Shown here in pieces: positions 1 through 7,358 of a stretch of 22,268 nucleotides of DNA. The notes under the pieces are model-generated. The model was given only the letters and a program-made list of their open reading frames with translations, made no database searches and was not told the DNA's origin. Every line of letters begins with the position of its first letter. Position 1 is the stretch's first letter. The DNA comes from a bacterium (GTDB lineage: Bacteria; Elusimicrobiota; Elusimicrobia; Elusimicrobiales; UBA9959), in the NCBI GenBank assembly GCA_021812825.1, contig JAKAMO010000040.1:1-22268 (forward strand), given 5' to 3'. The position numbers and the translations under genes were made by a program.

Positions 1-802
1 CGGGGGCCGACAGATCGTAGAAGCCCTCCTGCAGGCGGCGGCGGAGGTCGCCGTCGGTGAAATAGCCGGTAAGCTTCCCTTTCGGGCCTGTGACGGAGAC
101 CGCTCCGGTCCTGGTATCCGTCATCGCGCGCAGAGCCCGGGAGACGGGGTCGGACTCCCTGACCACCGGGTTGTCCCTGCCGCTGCGCATCAGGTCCGCC
201 ACCTTCAGGTTCAGCAGCTTGCCCAGATTCCCGCCCGGGTGCAGGCGGGCGAAGTGGCTCTTATCGAAGCCCTTGAGCTTCATCAGCGTCACGGCGATAG
301 CGTCCCCGAGGGCCAGCATGGCCGTCGTCGAAGAGGTCGGCACGATGTCGAACGGGCAGGCCTCTGACCTTACGCGCAGGCGCAGCACCACGTCCGCGTT
401 CCTGGCCATGCGCGAAGCCGGATTGTTGGTTATCGCGATGACCGGCAGGCCCTGTTTGCGCAGTATCGGGAGCAGCTTGGCCGTCTCCTCGGTCTCGCCG
501 GAATAGGACAGCGCCAGCGCGACGTCCTCGGAGGCTATCATGCCGAGGTCCCCGTGAAGCGATTCCACCGGGTGCAGGTATACGCTGCGGGTGCCGGTGG
601 AAGCCAGCGTGGCGGCTATCTTCCTGGCTATCAGGCCCGACTTGCCCACGCCGAGCAGGACGGCCTTGCCTGGACATTTCTCCAGCAGACGCACCGCCCT
701 GACGAAGGAAGCGTCGATGGCCGCGCTCAGACCGGAAACGGCGCCGGCCTCCGATCTGATGACCGCTTTGGCGGCCGAGATTATGAGCGAGTCCTTGTTC
801 AT
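1..802 (-). CDS. kdsD: Arabinose-5-phosphate isomerase (KdsD/KpsF family), 3' end beyond window
   Basis: Interconverts D-ribulose-5-phosphate and D-arabinose-5-phosphate, the first step of Kdo synthesis, in the cytoplasm. About 267 codons are visible from the ATG at 800-802. An N-terminal SIS sugar-isomerase domain has the GVGKSG loop at residues 51-56, then the family's HPVESLHGDLG and LSYSGETEE stretches and the conserved FARLHPGGNLGK segment. After it a first CBS domain begins (VADLMRSG, then GYFTDGDLRRRL). The family is usually about 320-330 residues with two CBS domains, so the rest of the CBS pair lies off the left edge. The gene starts only 4 bases after the zinc-ribbon gene and is co-directional with kdsA and kdsB, which supports KdsD over a generic SIS protein. 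The close relative GutQ cannot be fully excluded, but this context argues for kdsD. Confidence 0.93.
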   Translation of the reverse strand, partial: MNKDSLIISAAKAVIRSEAGAVSGLSAAIDASFVRAVRLLEKCPGKAVLLGVGKSGLIARKIAATLASTGTRSVYLHPVESLHGDLGMIASEDVALALSYSGETEETAKLLPILRKQGLPVIAITNNPASRMARNADVVLRLRVRSEACPFDIVPTSSTTAMLALGDAIAVTLMKLKGFDKSHFARLHPGGNLGKLLNLKVADLMRSGRDNPVVRESDPVSRALRAMTDTRTGAVSVTGPKGKLTGYFTDGDLRRRLQEGFYDLSAP

Positions 803-806
803 GCGG

Positions 807-1070
807 TTATTCCGCCGGGACCTTGTGGGGGTTGAGCCACGGGGTCATCTCCGGGGGCAGCTGCCGCTGGTTGTATGGCGGGGGGAGCTTGTGCAGCAGG
901 TAGCTGACTATGAAGAAACCCGCGACGAGGGTCAGATAGATCCAGGAGAGCGCTTTAAGGTGCCATTTCCAGCCCGGGAACCAGGCAGGGGGCAGCGTGA
1001 GGTCGCTGCCGCATTTCCTGCAGAATTTAAGTGTCGGGCGGTTGTCCTGCCCGCAGTTGGTGCATTTCAT
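807..1070 (-). CDS. Small zinc-ribbon membrane protein, function unknown
   Basis: An 87-residue protein not recognised as a named family. Residues 1-21 form a zinc ribbon with CxxC pairs at C3/C6 and C17/C20. A single hydrophobic segment (about 40-59) follows, then a short proline-rich tail (LPPPYNQRQLPPEMTPW). The start is supported by a GAGG-type ribosome binding site a few bases upstream of ATG 1068-1070. The gene sits tightly between kdsA (13-base gap) and kdsD (4-base gap), so it is almost certainly co-transcribed with Kdo synthesis. A membrane-tethered zinc ribbon could be a small assembly or regulatory factor, but nothing in the sequence proves a role. Codon use and a good start make it a likely real gene rather than a shadow. 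Confidence 0.75.
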   Translation of the reverse strand: MKCTNCGQDNRPTLKFCRKCGSDLTLPPAWFPGWKWHLKALSWIYLTLVAGFFIVSYLLHKLPPPYNQRQLPPEMTPWLNPHKVPAE

Positions 1071-1083
1071 GTTATTTACCTCG

Positions 1084-1932
1084 TCAGTTGGGACCTATCT
1101 CCGTCAATTGGGCGGCCAGCCTGTCCACCCGGTTCAGGGCGGAGACCACGGCTTTAACCGAGGACAGCTTCAGCGAGTTCGGACCGTCGGAAAGAGCGCG
1201 CGCCGGGTTGGGGTGCGCCTCGAAGAAAAGCCCCGCGATCTTGAGGGCCGCGGCTGCCTTGGCCAGCGGCACGGCGAAACGGCGGTCTCCGCCGGTGGCG
1301 GCGCCCAGCGTGCCGGGGCGCTGCACGGAATGCGTGCAGTCGAAGATGACCGGGTAGCCGAAATCCTTCATGACCTCCAGCGCCCGCATGTCCACCACCA
1401 GGTTGCCGTATCCGAACATGGAGCCGCGCTCCGTCAGCATGATTCCGGAGGCCTTGCGGCTCTCCAGCTTCCTCACGATGTTCTCGGCCTCCCAGGGGGA
1501 GAGGAACTGGCCTTTCTTGACGTTGACCGGGCGGCCCGTGTCGGCGCAGGCGAAGAGCAGGTCGGTCTGGCGGCACAGGAAGGCCGGGACCTGCAGCAGG
1601 TCGGCCGCTCCTGCCACCGGGCCTGCCTGGGACGGCTCGTGGACGTCCACCACCAGCGGCACCCCGAGGCGGGTCTTCAGCTCGCGCAGGAAGTCCAACG
1701 CGGCCTGCATCCCGATCCCGCGGAACGAGCGGTGGGAACTGCGGTTGGCCTTGTCGAACGAGGCCTTCAGCACGAAGGGCGTCCTGAGCCCGTCGAAGAC
1801 GGCCTTCAGGCCGGCCGCCGCGGCCGCGTAGGATTTAGGGGTCTCTATGACGCACGGGCCGGCAATGTAGGCCAGCGGCCTGTCGTTGGCGAAGACCACG
1901 CCGCCGACCCTGACTTGCTTCTGTCTGGCCAT
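1084..1932 (-). CDS. kdsA: 3-deoxy-8-phosphooctulonate synthase (Kdo-8-phosphate synthase)
   Basis: Condenses arabinose-5-phosphate with phosphoenolpyruvate to Kdo-8-phosphate in the cytoplasm. At 282 residues it has the usual family length. Family signatures visible are IAGPCVIE near the N-terminus, KASFDKANRSS (PEP site), the VKKGQFLSPWE stretch, DCTHSVQRPG, and FFEAHPNP with DGPN near the C-terminus. The Cys at residue 27 in AGPC, where E. coli has Asn, together with the later His, Glu and Asp, marks it as the metal-dependent class II type; this follows from family knowledge. The start is fixed by an AAGGAG ribosome binding site whose first bases overlap the pyrG stop, giving an 8-9 base gap and likely translational coupling. 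It belongs to the run kdsB-pyrG-kdsA-zinc ribbon-kdsD. Confidence 0.96.
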   Translation of the reverse strand: MARQKQVRVGGVVFANDRPLAYIAGPCVIETPKSYAAAAAGLKAVFDGLRTPFVLKASFDKANRSSHRSFRGIGMQAALDFLRELKTRLGVPLVVDVHEPSQAGPVAGAADLLQVPAFLCRQTDLLFACADTGRPVNVKKGQFLSPWEAENIVRKLESRKASGIMLTERGSMFGYGNLVVDMRALEVMKDFGYPVIFDCTHSVQRPGTLGAATGGDRRFAVPLAKAAAALKIAGLFFEAHPNPARALSDGPNSLKLSSVKAVVSALNRVDRLAAQLTEIGPN

Positions 1933-1941
1933 GTTGCTCCT

Positions 1942-3567
1942 TTAGACGGCGTGCGCCGCCTCGCCTTTCCGTGAATTCGCCTTGTTCTTGACGGCGGCGG
2001 CCACGAAGCTGAAGAACAGCGGGTGTGGCATCAGCGGCCTGGACTTGAACTCGGGGTGGAACTGCACCCCGACGAACCAGGGATGGGACTTGATCTCAAC
2101 TATCTCGGGCAGGTTGAGCTTCTTGTGGCAGCCGCTTATCATCATGCCCTTCTTGGCGTACAGAGGCGCGTACTTGCCGTTGAACTCGTAGCGGTGGCGG
2201 TGCCTCTCGGAGATGGACGAGGACCCGTAGATGCGGTGGGCCAGCGTACCCTTCTTGATCTCGCAGGCGTAGGCGCCGAGGCGCATCGTGCCGCCCTTTT
2301 CCTTCACGCCCTTCTGCGCGGCCATGAGGTCCACTACCGGGTGGGGGGTCTTCGGGTCGAACTCGGAGGAATGCGCGCGCTTCAGGCCCAGCACGTCGCG
2401 CGCGAACTCTATCGTGGCGCACTGCATGCCGAGGCAGATACCGAGGAACGGGAGTTTGTGTTCGCGGGCGTAGCGCACGGCCTCTATCTTGCCCTCTATG
2501 CCGCGGTCGCCGAAGCCGCCGGGGACTATCAGGCCGTCGGCCCTGTCCAGGCGCTCGCGGAAGTCCTCGGCCTCCACGTCCACGTAGTCGAACTCGGCCT
2601 TCACCCCGTTGGCTATCGCGCCGTGGTGAATGGCCTCGGTCAGGGATTTGTAGGAATCTTTGAGCTTGGTGTATTTGCCGGCGATAGCGATGCGCACCGG
2701 CTGGGCCGAGGCGGCGCTCTTGAGGCGCTGCACGAAGTCGGTCCATTCGTCGAAGTCCCACTTGCCGCTGCGCAGGCGCAGCAGCATCATGATCTGCTCG
2801 TCCAGGCCCTGCTTCTTCAGCATGAACGGCACGTCGTAGATGGAGGGCGCGTCGGCGGCGTCCACCACGGCCTCCTTCGGGACGCTGGTGAAAAGGGCTA
2901 TCTTGTTCTTGATGTCGCGCGCCAGCGGCTTGTCGGCCCGGCAGACGATGATGTCCGGGTCTATGCCGATCTCGCGCAGCTTGTTGACCGAGTGCTGCGT
3001 GGGCTTGGTCTTCAGCTCGTCCGAAGCGGTCAGGTACGGTACAAGCGTGACGTGCAGGTAGAGCACGTCGTTGCGCATGCGGTCCGGGCGCATCTGGCGC
3101 GCGGCCTCGAGGAACGGCAGGCTCTCTATGTCGCCCACCGTGCCGCCTATCTCGATGATCGCGATGTCGTAGCCCTCGCCGGCCTTGATGAACCGGCGCT
3201 TGATCTCGTCGGTGATATGCGGGATGACCTGGACGGTCTGGCCGAGGTAGCCGCCCTCGCGCTCCTTCGCGATGACGGTCTGGTACACCTGGCCGGCGGT
3301 CATGATGTTCACCCTGCCGGTGTCGATGCCGAGGAAGCGCTCGTAGTAGCCGAGGTCCAGGTCCGTCTCGGCGCCGTCGTCGGTGACGAACACCTCGCCG
3401 TGCTGGAAAGGGGCCATCGTGCCTGCGTCCACGTTGATGTACGGGTCGCACTTCATAATAGTGACGGAAAGTCCGTGGGCCTTCAGCAGTCTGCCTATGG
3501 AGGCCGCCGTGATGCCTTTGCCGAGAGAACTGACGACGCCGCCGGTCACGAATATGTATCTGGTCAT
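1942..3567 (-). CDS. pyrG: CTP synthase (glutamine hydrolysing)
   Basis: Makes CTP from UTP, ATP and glutamine. The protein is 541 residues, close to the 545 of E. coli. The N-terminal amidoligase domain begins with FVTGGVVSSLGKGI (P-loop-like, residues about 7-20) and contains KCDPYINVDAGTM and the EIGGTVGDIES stretch. The C-terminal class I glutamine amidotransferase domain has the GICLGMQ nucleophile elbow with Cys378 and the VQFHPEF motif supplying the catalytic His and Glu. It lies between kdsB and kdsA. This placement is common in diderm genomes and makes sense because KdsB consumes CTP, although PyrG also serves nucleic acid and phospholipid synthesis. The gap to kdsB upstream is 45 bases and the gap to kdsA downstream is 9. 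Confidence 0.98.
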   Translation of the reverse strand: MTRYIFVTGGVVSSLGKGITAASIGRLLKAHGLSVTIMKCDPYINVDAGTMAPFQHGEVFVTDDGAETDLDLGYYERFLGIDTGRVNIMTAGQVYQTVIAKEREGGYLGQTVQVIPHITDEIKRRFIKAGEGYDIAIIEIGGTVGDIESLPFLEAARQMRPDRMRNDVLYLHVTLVPYLTASDELKTKPTQHSVNKLREIGIDPDIIVCRADKPLARDIKNKIALFTSVPKEAVVDAADAPSIYDVPFMLKKQGLDEQIMMLLRLRSGKWDFDEWTDFVQRLKSAASAQPVRIAIAGKYTKLKDSYKSLTEAIHHGAIANGVKAEFDYVDVEAEDFRERLDRADGLIVPGGFGDRGIEGKIEAVRYAREHKLPFLGICLGMQCATIEFARDVLGLKRAHSSEFDPKTPHPVVDLMAAQKGVKEKGGTMRLGAYACEIKKGTLAHRIYGSSSISERHRHRYEFNGKYAPLYAKKGMMISGCHKKLNLPEIVEIKSHPWFVGVQFHPEFKSRPLMPHPLFFSFVAAAVKNKANSRKGEAAHAV

Positions 3568-3612
3568 TTTGTCCCCGCGCTAAGCGCTATGCCGCCGAAA
3601 AGGGCTGCGCCG

Positions 3613-4380
3613 TTAGGCCAGCCCGGCCCGCCTTCCTCCTTGGCGGCGGGCTCTGGTCAAATACCGGCCGGCGGCCTTCAGGTCCGCCGGTACGTCTATC
3701 GCCGGCCCCAGGGCCGGTACTTCCGCCACCGCTATGCGCATGCCGTTCTCCAGCGCGCGCAATTGCTCCAGCCGCTCGAGACGTTCGAGCGGGCTGGGCT
3801 TGAGACTGACGAAGCGTTCAAGCGCCTCCCGGCGGTAGATGTAGAAGCCGTAGTGGCGGTAGTAAGGCAGATGCTTCAGGTCCGAGAGCTGGTGGTGGAA
3901 GGGGACCGGGCAGCGGGAGAAATAGATGGCGCGGCCGGCGCCGTTCATGGCGACCTTCACGCAGTTCGGATTGGCGACGTCAGTCTTGTCCGTGATGCGG
4001 GTGCAGGCGGTGCCGATATGGCAGTCCGGGGAGCCCTTAAGCTTCAAAAAGGCCTTTTTCAGCACCGCCGGCTTCATGAACGGCTCGTCGCCCTGGATGT
4101 TGATGACGAATTTCGCGCGGGTTCCCCGGGAGGCCTCGTGGACCCGGTCCGTGCCGGATTGACAGCGGGGGCTCGTGAGCATCGTCCTGGCCCCGAAGGC
4201 ACGGCAGGCCTTCACGACCTTCTCGTGTTCGGTGGCGATGACGACGTCACCGAGGCCGGACCTGACGGCCGCCTCCCAGCACCACTGTACCACGGGCTTG
4301 CCGGCCAGCGGCGCCAGCACCTTCCCGGGGAAGCGCTGGGACCCGTAGCGGGCCGGTATGACTATCAGGTTGTTGTCCAT
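3613..4380 (-). CDS. kdsB: CMP-Kdo synthetase (3-deoxy-manno-octulosonate cytidylyltransferase)
   Basis: Activates Kdo with CTP to CMP-Kdo, the donor used by WaaA. The 255-residue product opens with VIPARYGSQRFPGKVL, the nucleotide-binding signature of the family, then AGKPVVQW. Later it has VVIATEHEKV, the QSGTDRVHEA segment, the NIQGDEPF metal/nucleotide motif, and the PCVKV-equivalent NPNCVKVAMN stretch followed by FSRCPVPF and HYGFYIYRREAL. Its start overlaps the end of the heptose kinase gene by 16 bases, so the two are probably translationally coupled. The C-terminal tail is rich in Arg and Ala and carries no recognisable motif. Confidence 0.96.
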   Translation of the reverse strand: MDNNLIVIPARYGSQRFPGKVLAPLAGKPVVQWCWEAAVRSGLGDVVIATEHEKVVKACRAFGARTMLTSPRCQSGTDRVHEASRGTRAKFVINIQGDEPFMKPAVLKKAFLKLKGSPDCHIGTACTRITDKTDVANPNCVKVAMNGAGRAIYFSRCPVPFHHQLSDLKHLPYYRHYGFYIYRREALERFVSLKPSPLERLERLEQLRALENGMRIAVAEVPALGPAIDVPADLKAAGRYLTRARRQGGRRAGLA

Positions 4381-5378
4381 GATCTGGCGCTTTCCATCAG
4401 TTCTTCCACGGTGACCGAGGCGGTGCCGAGCTTGGCGACCACCACGCCGGCGGCGAAATTGGCGGCAGTAGCGGCCTCTTCGGGCGTGCCGCCGGCTGCC
4501 CAGGTAAGGGCCAGCGTGGAGATGACGGTGTCGCCGGCGCCGGTCACGTCGAAGACCTCGCGGGCGCGGGTGGGGATATGCACCGAGTCCACGGAGGCGC
4601 CGCGCCTCGTGAAGAGTGTCATGCCGTGCTCTCCCTGGGTTATCAGCAGCGAGCGGCAGGCCAGCTTCTTGACGATGGTCCTGCCCAGCTGCTCGGCGGC
4701 GGGCTGGCCGTCGCGCTGCGTGAGGCGCATCCCGCCGAAGGCTTCGCTGGTGTTGGGGGTGATGCAGGCCACGCCGCGGTAGAGCTGGAAGTGCTCGACC
4801 TTCGGGTCCACGAAGACGGGGACGCCTTTCCTGGCGGCCAGCGCGACCGCGGCCTTTATCGTGGCCGGCTCGAGCAGGCCTTTGCCGTAGTCGGATAGTA
4901 TCAGCGCGCCGCAGCCCTCGGAGAGGACCTCGTCCAGCGAGGCCAGCGCGGCTTTCTTGGCGGCCTGCCCGAGCAGGGCCGGATGTTCCCTGTCGAAGCG
5001 CACCACCTGCTGGTGCTCGGCTATGACGCGCGTTTTCTCTATGGTGCGGAAGGAAGAGTCCTGGACCAGGTGCGAAGGAGGGACTCCGGCGTCGGAAAGA
5101 AGGGAGGTCAGCTCCTCGGCAGCCGCGTCGCGGCCGGCCACCGAGACCAGAACGGGCGCGGCACCCAGCGTGGAAAGGTTCACCGCGACGTTGGCGGCCC
5201 CGCCGCAGACCGAGGATTCGGAGGTGACGCGCACTACGGGCACCGGGGCTTCCGGGGAGATGCGCTTTACGGACCCCTTCACGTAGCGGTCCAGCATCAG
5301 GTCTCCGAACACCGCTATCTTCCGGCCGCGGAAGCCGGACGCGAGCGAGGAAAGCCGCTTGAGGACAGCCTGTGTCAT
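4365..5378 (-). CDS. rfaE1: D-glycero-beta-D-manno-heptose-7-phosphate kinase (RfaE1/HldA type)
   Basis: Phosphorylates heptose-7-phosphate at C1 on the way to ADP-heptose. The 337-residue PfkB/ribokinase-family protein has FGDLMLDRYVKGSVKRISPEA near the N-terminus, a heptose-kinase hallmark; the CGGAANVAVNL motif; FVDPK; and the C-terminal DVTGAGDT anion-hole motif with catalytic Asp283. It ends at the kinase domain, so the adenylyltransferase half of a bifunctional HldE (about 477 residues in E. coli) is absent and should be encoded elsewhere as rfaE2/hldC. A TATAAT box at 5388-5393 lies just 9 bases before the ATG and no convincing ribosome binding site is seen, so transcription may start here with almost no leader. 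The 3' end overlaps kdsB. Confidence 0.93.
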   Translation of the reverse strand: MTQAVLKRLSSLASGFRGRKIAVFGDLMLDRYVKGSVKRISPEAPVPVVRVTSESSVCGGAANVAVNLSTLGAAPVLVSVAGRDAAAEELTSLLSDAGVPPSHLVQDSSFRTIEKTRVIAEHQQVVRFDREHPALLGQAAKKAALASLDEVLSEGCGALILSDYGKGLLEPATIKAAVALAARKGVPVFVDPKVEHFQLYRGVACITPNTSEAFGGMRLTQRDGQPAAEQLGRTIVKKLACRSLLITQGEHGMTLFTRRGASVDSVHIPTRAREVFDVTGAGDTVISTLALTWAAGGTPEEAATAANFAAGVVVAKLGTASVTVEELMESARSWTTT

Positions 5379-5387
5379 AATATAGAT

Positions 5388-5393
5388 ATTATA
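5388..5393 (-). promoter_or_regulatory. Candidate -10 box upstream of rfaE1
   Basis: On the minus strand this is a perfect TATAAT in the 51-base gap (5379-5429) between the DUF3108 gene and rfaE1. No good TTGACA-like box is seen 16-18 bases further upstream, so it would be a weak or factor-dependent promoter. Only 9 bases separate it from the ATG, implying a nearly leaderless message if it is used. Confidence 0.4.
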
Positions 5394-5429
5394 CTACGCA
5401 ACCGGAGGGGAACGGAAGCGGCGGGAGCG

Positions 5430-6236
5430 TCAGGGCGTGACGGTACGGCGGACGAGCTTGGCGGTGACGGAGCCTATGAATATCTCGGCCTTCAGCATCA
5501 TGGGCAGCTTCAGTTCGTCGTCGGTGATCCAGATCAGCATGCTCCTGCCGGCCTTGGAGACGAACAGGCTCTCCTCGCCGGCCTTGGGCTCCAGCAGAAT
5601 GCACTTCTTCTTGCCGTACGGCGTGGAGATCTTCTCGCGCTTGCCGGCCTTGATGGAAAGGCGCCAGTTCTTCTTCGTGTTCACGTCCATTTCCAGCGTC
5701 TCTCCGGGCGCCAGACGCATCACGCGCAGGCGGAACACGGCCGAGAGATAGTCGTTGACCGGGTGGTAGAGCGGCCCCTCGAAGGCGGAGACCTCCCGCT
5801 TGCGGTTCATCTTCTGCCCGTAGAAGCGTTTTCCCGGCAGGTCGAAGGCCACCCACTCGTTGTAGAAATAGTGTCCCTCGGAGAGCTTGCGGTAGTAGCC
5901 GTAGGAACTGAAATCCCTGGTGTCCATCCAGGACTCGTTCCTGTCGGCTACCTTATAAACGGCGTTCAGGACGGAGCCCGACTTGGCCTCGGAGATCAGA
6001 TGCCAGGCGGTACGGGAGGCGATGGAAACCTCGGAGTCTACGCGTATATAGGATTTACCGACGTAGATCAGGCCCCAGTAGATGTCGTATTCCAAGGTTT
6101 CCCCGGAGGTGATGCCGTTGACCGGGGCCGTGGAGCCGACTACGGGCCTGGCCTCCGCCCAGTAGGGGTGCTGAAGCAGCTCTTCGGCGCCCGCCGGGGC
6201 GGCCAGAAGCAGCGCGAGCAACAGGCTAGAAACCAT
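5430..6236 (-). CDS. Exported DUF3108 protein
   Basis: A 268-residue protein. Residues 1 to about 17 are a short Leu/Ala-rich signal peptide ending in AGAEE, so the mature protein is probably periplasmic or envelope-bound. The body fits DUF3108: an early GETLEYDIYWGLIYVGKSYI strand pair, a YNEWVAFD stretch, HPVNDYLSAVFRLR in the middle, and a C-terminal half of repeated beta strands ending with WITDDELKLPMMLKAEIFIGSV. No catalytic residues can be assigned. DUF3108 members are beta-rich envelope proteins of unsettled function. The gene overlaps the upstream methyltransferase-like gene by 11 bases, so it is coupled to it, and sits between the heptose phosphatase and heptose kinase genes. Confidence 0.8.
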   Translation of the reverse strand: MVSSLLLALLLAAPAGAEELLQHPYWAEARPVVGSTAPVNGITSGETLEYDIYWGLIYVGKSYIRVDSEVSIASRTAWHLISEAKSGSVLNAVYKVADRNESWMDTRDFSSYGYYRKLSEGHYFYNEWVAFDLPGKRFYGQKMNRKREVSAFEGPLYHPVNDYLSAVFRLRVMRLAPGETLEMDVNTKKNWRLSIKAGKREKISTPYGKKKCILLEPKAGEESLFVSKAGRSMLIWITDDELKLPMMLKAEIFIGSVTAKLVRRTVTP

Positions 6237-6777
6237 ACTTTATGCGCGCGGCCACCAGCAGGGTCAGGGCGGCGGCGGCGCTGAGCCCGCGCCATTCCTT
6301 GTTCTTGCGGAAAACCTCGGCGGAATAGGCGGAGAGGTCGAAGAATCCCGCCAGCCCCGACGGGGTGGGCAGCAGGGCCGGCGCGGCCCGCTTGTAGTTC
6401 TCGAACTCGTCGCCGTAAGTGGCGGAAAGGAACTGCTCTTCCGCTTTTATCGTGACGTAGTAGATCCAACCGAAGGAGACGGAGGCGAAGGCCCAGACCG
6501 CGGCGGTCAGGACGGGGCGCGAGGGGGAGGAGAGCATGACCAGCAGGCCCGCGGTCATCAGCATCGTGCCGAGGTAGAGAGGGTTCCTTACCGCTGAGTA
6601 GGGGCCCGTGGTGGTGAGGGTCTTAGACTTGACAATGGCGGCGCTGGCCGCCAGGCGGACGGCCTGGCCCAGGACCATCACGGCGAGTCCCGCCCAGAAA
6701 AGCGGCCAGCTCTCGGGCCTGGCGGCTATCAGCAGGATTATGGTCACGATCTGGGATACGAGTATTCTTTTTTTCAC
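6226..6777 (-). CDS. Integral membrane protein, isoprenylcysteine carboxyl methyltransferase (ICMT/PEMT)-like
   Basis: A 183-residue membrane protein with about four to five hydrophobic segments. It has the ICMT-family signature TTGPYSAVRNPLYLG in the middle and an EEQFL...YGDEFENYKR motif after it, which binds the S-adenosylmethionine and phosphate parts in characterised relatives. Bacterial members may methylate lipids or other membrane substrates; the substrate here is unknown. The start is a GTG (6775-6777) overlapping the gmhB stop as GTGA. The last ~35 residues (after SAYSAEVFRKNKEWRG) add one more likely membrane helix. Its place between gmhB and the DUF3108 gene hints at modification of an envelope lipid or saccharide, which is inference. 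Confidence 0.75.
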   Translation of the reverse strand: MKKRILVSQIVTIILLIAARPESWPLFWAGLAVMVLGQAVRLAASAAIVKSKTLTTTGPYSAVRNPLYLGTMLMTAGLLVMLSSPSRPVLTAAVWAFASVSFGWIYYVTIKAEEQFLSATYGDEFENYKRAAPALLPTPSGLAGFFDLSAYSAEVFRKNKEWRGLSAAAALTLLVAARIKYGF

Positions 6778-7358
6778 GTTCGTTTCCTCTTGGAGGTCTC
6801 AGCGGCCGCAGGCAGCGCGCGGGCCAGAGCGGACAGGTCCCGGAAAGAACCTGGAGCCTTGGCGGAGCGGGCGTGGCCGGTGCGCACCAGACAGCCTCTC
6901 AGCCCGGCGTTGGCCGCCATCAGCAGGTCCGAATCCTTGTCTCCCGCCATGAAAGAGCGCGGGAGATCGGCGGGAGAATCCTTCATGGCCTCGTCGATAA
7001 GGCCGGTGCGGGGCTTGCGGCAGGAGCAGGCGGTCTCAGGGGCGTGAGGGCAGAAATAGACGGCGTCCACCCGGGCTCCCGCGCGGCCCAGCTCCCTGAC
7101 GAGCTTCCGGTTCACGGCCAGCGAAGCCTTCATGGTCATATAACCGCGGCCGACGGCGGACTGGTTGGTCAGCACCACTACGCGGTAGCCCTTCTTGTTC
7201 AGGAGCCGGACAGCCGCCGGAGCGGAGGCGTAAAGCCTGAGCCGGTCCGGGTGAGTCACGTAGAAACCGGGGCGGTCCCAGTTGAGCGTGCCGTCGCGGT
7301 CCAGGAACGCCGTCGGGCGGGGCGCGGTCCGACGGACCTTGTCGGGCCAGGCGCGCAT
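6774..7358 (-). CDS. gmhB: D-glycero-D-manno-heptose-1,7-bisphosphate 7-phosphatase (HAD family)
   Basis: Removes the C7 phosphate from heptose-1,7-bisphosphate. The 194-residue product has the HAD motif FLDRDGTLN with nucleophile Asp20 and acid/base Asp22, motif II as LTNQSAVGRG, the GmhB-type zinc-binding loop with Cys103, His105, Cys111 and Cys113, then CRKPRTGL and the MAGDKDSDLLMA motif IV. A longer reading to 7409 is possible, but the ATG at 7356-7358 is preferred. It overlaps the lpxK stop by one base (TGATG), and the added 17 residues resemble nothing in the family. The gene makes biochemical sense next to the HldA-type kinase. The zinc loop separates it from histidinol-phosphatase relatives, though family members can be promiscuous. 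Confidence 0.92.
   Translation of the reverse strand: MRAWPDKVRRTAPRPTAFLDRDGTLNWDRPGFYVTHPDRLRLYASAPAAVRLLNKKGYRVVVLTNQSAVGRGYMTMKASLAVNRKLVRELGRAGARVDAVYFCPHAPETACSCRKPRTGLIDEAMKDSPADLPRSFMAGDKDSDLLMAANAGLRGCLVRTGHARSAKAPGSFRDLSALARALPAAAETSKRKRT

Noticed and set aside
997..1974. A 325-codon + strand frame opposite kdsA
   Set aside because: Shadow of kdsA with no family features and Arg/Gly/His-rich composition.
2023..4782. A 919-codon open frame on the + strand opposite pyrG, kdsB and rfaE1
   Set aside because: It runs antisense to three clearly recognised genes, has low-complexity Val/Leu/Ala/Gly/His-rich composition and no domain. Long antisense frames are expected from GC-rich third-position bias.
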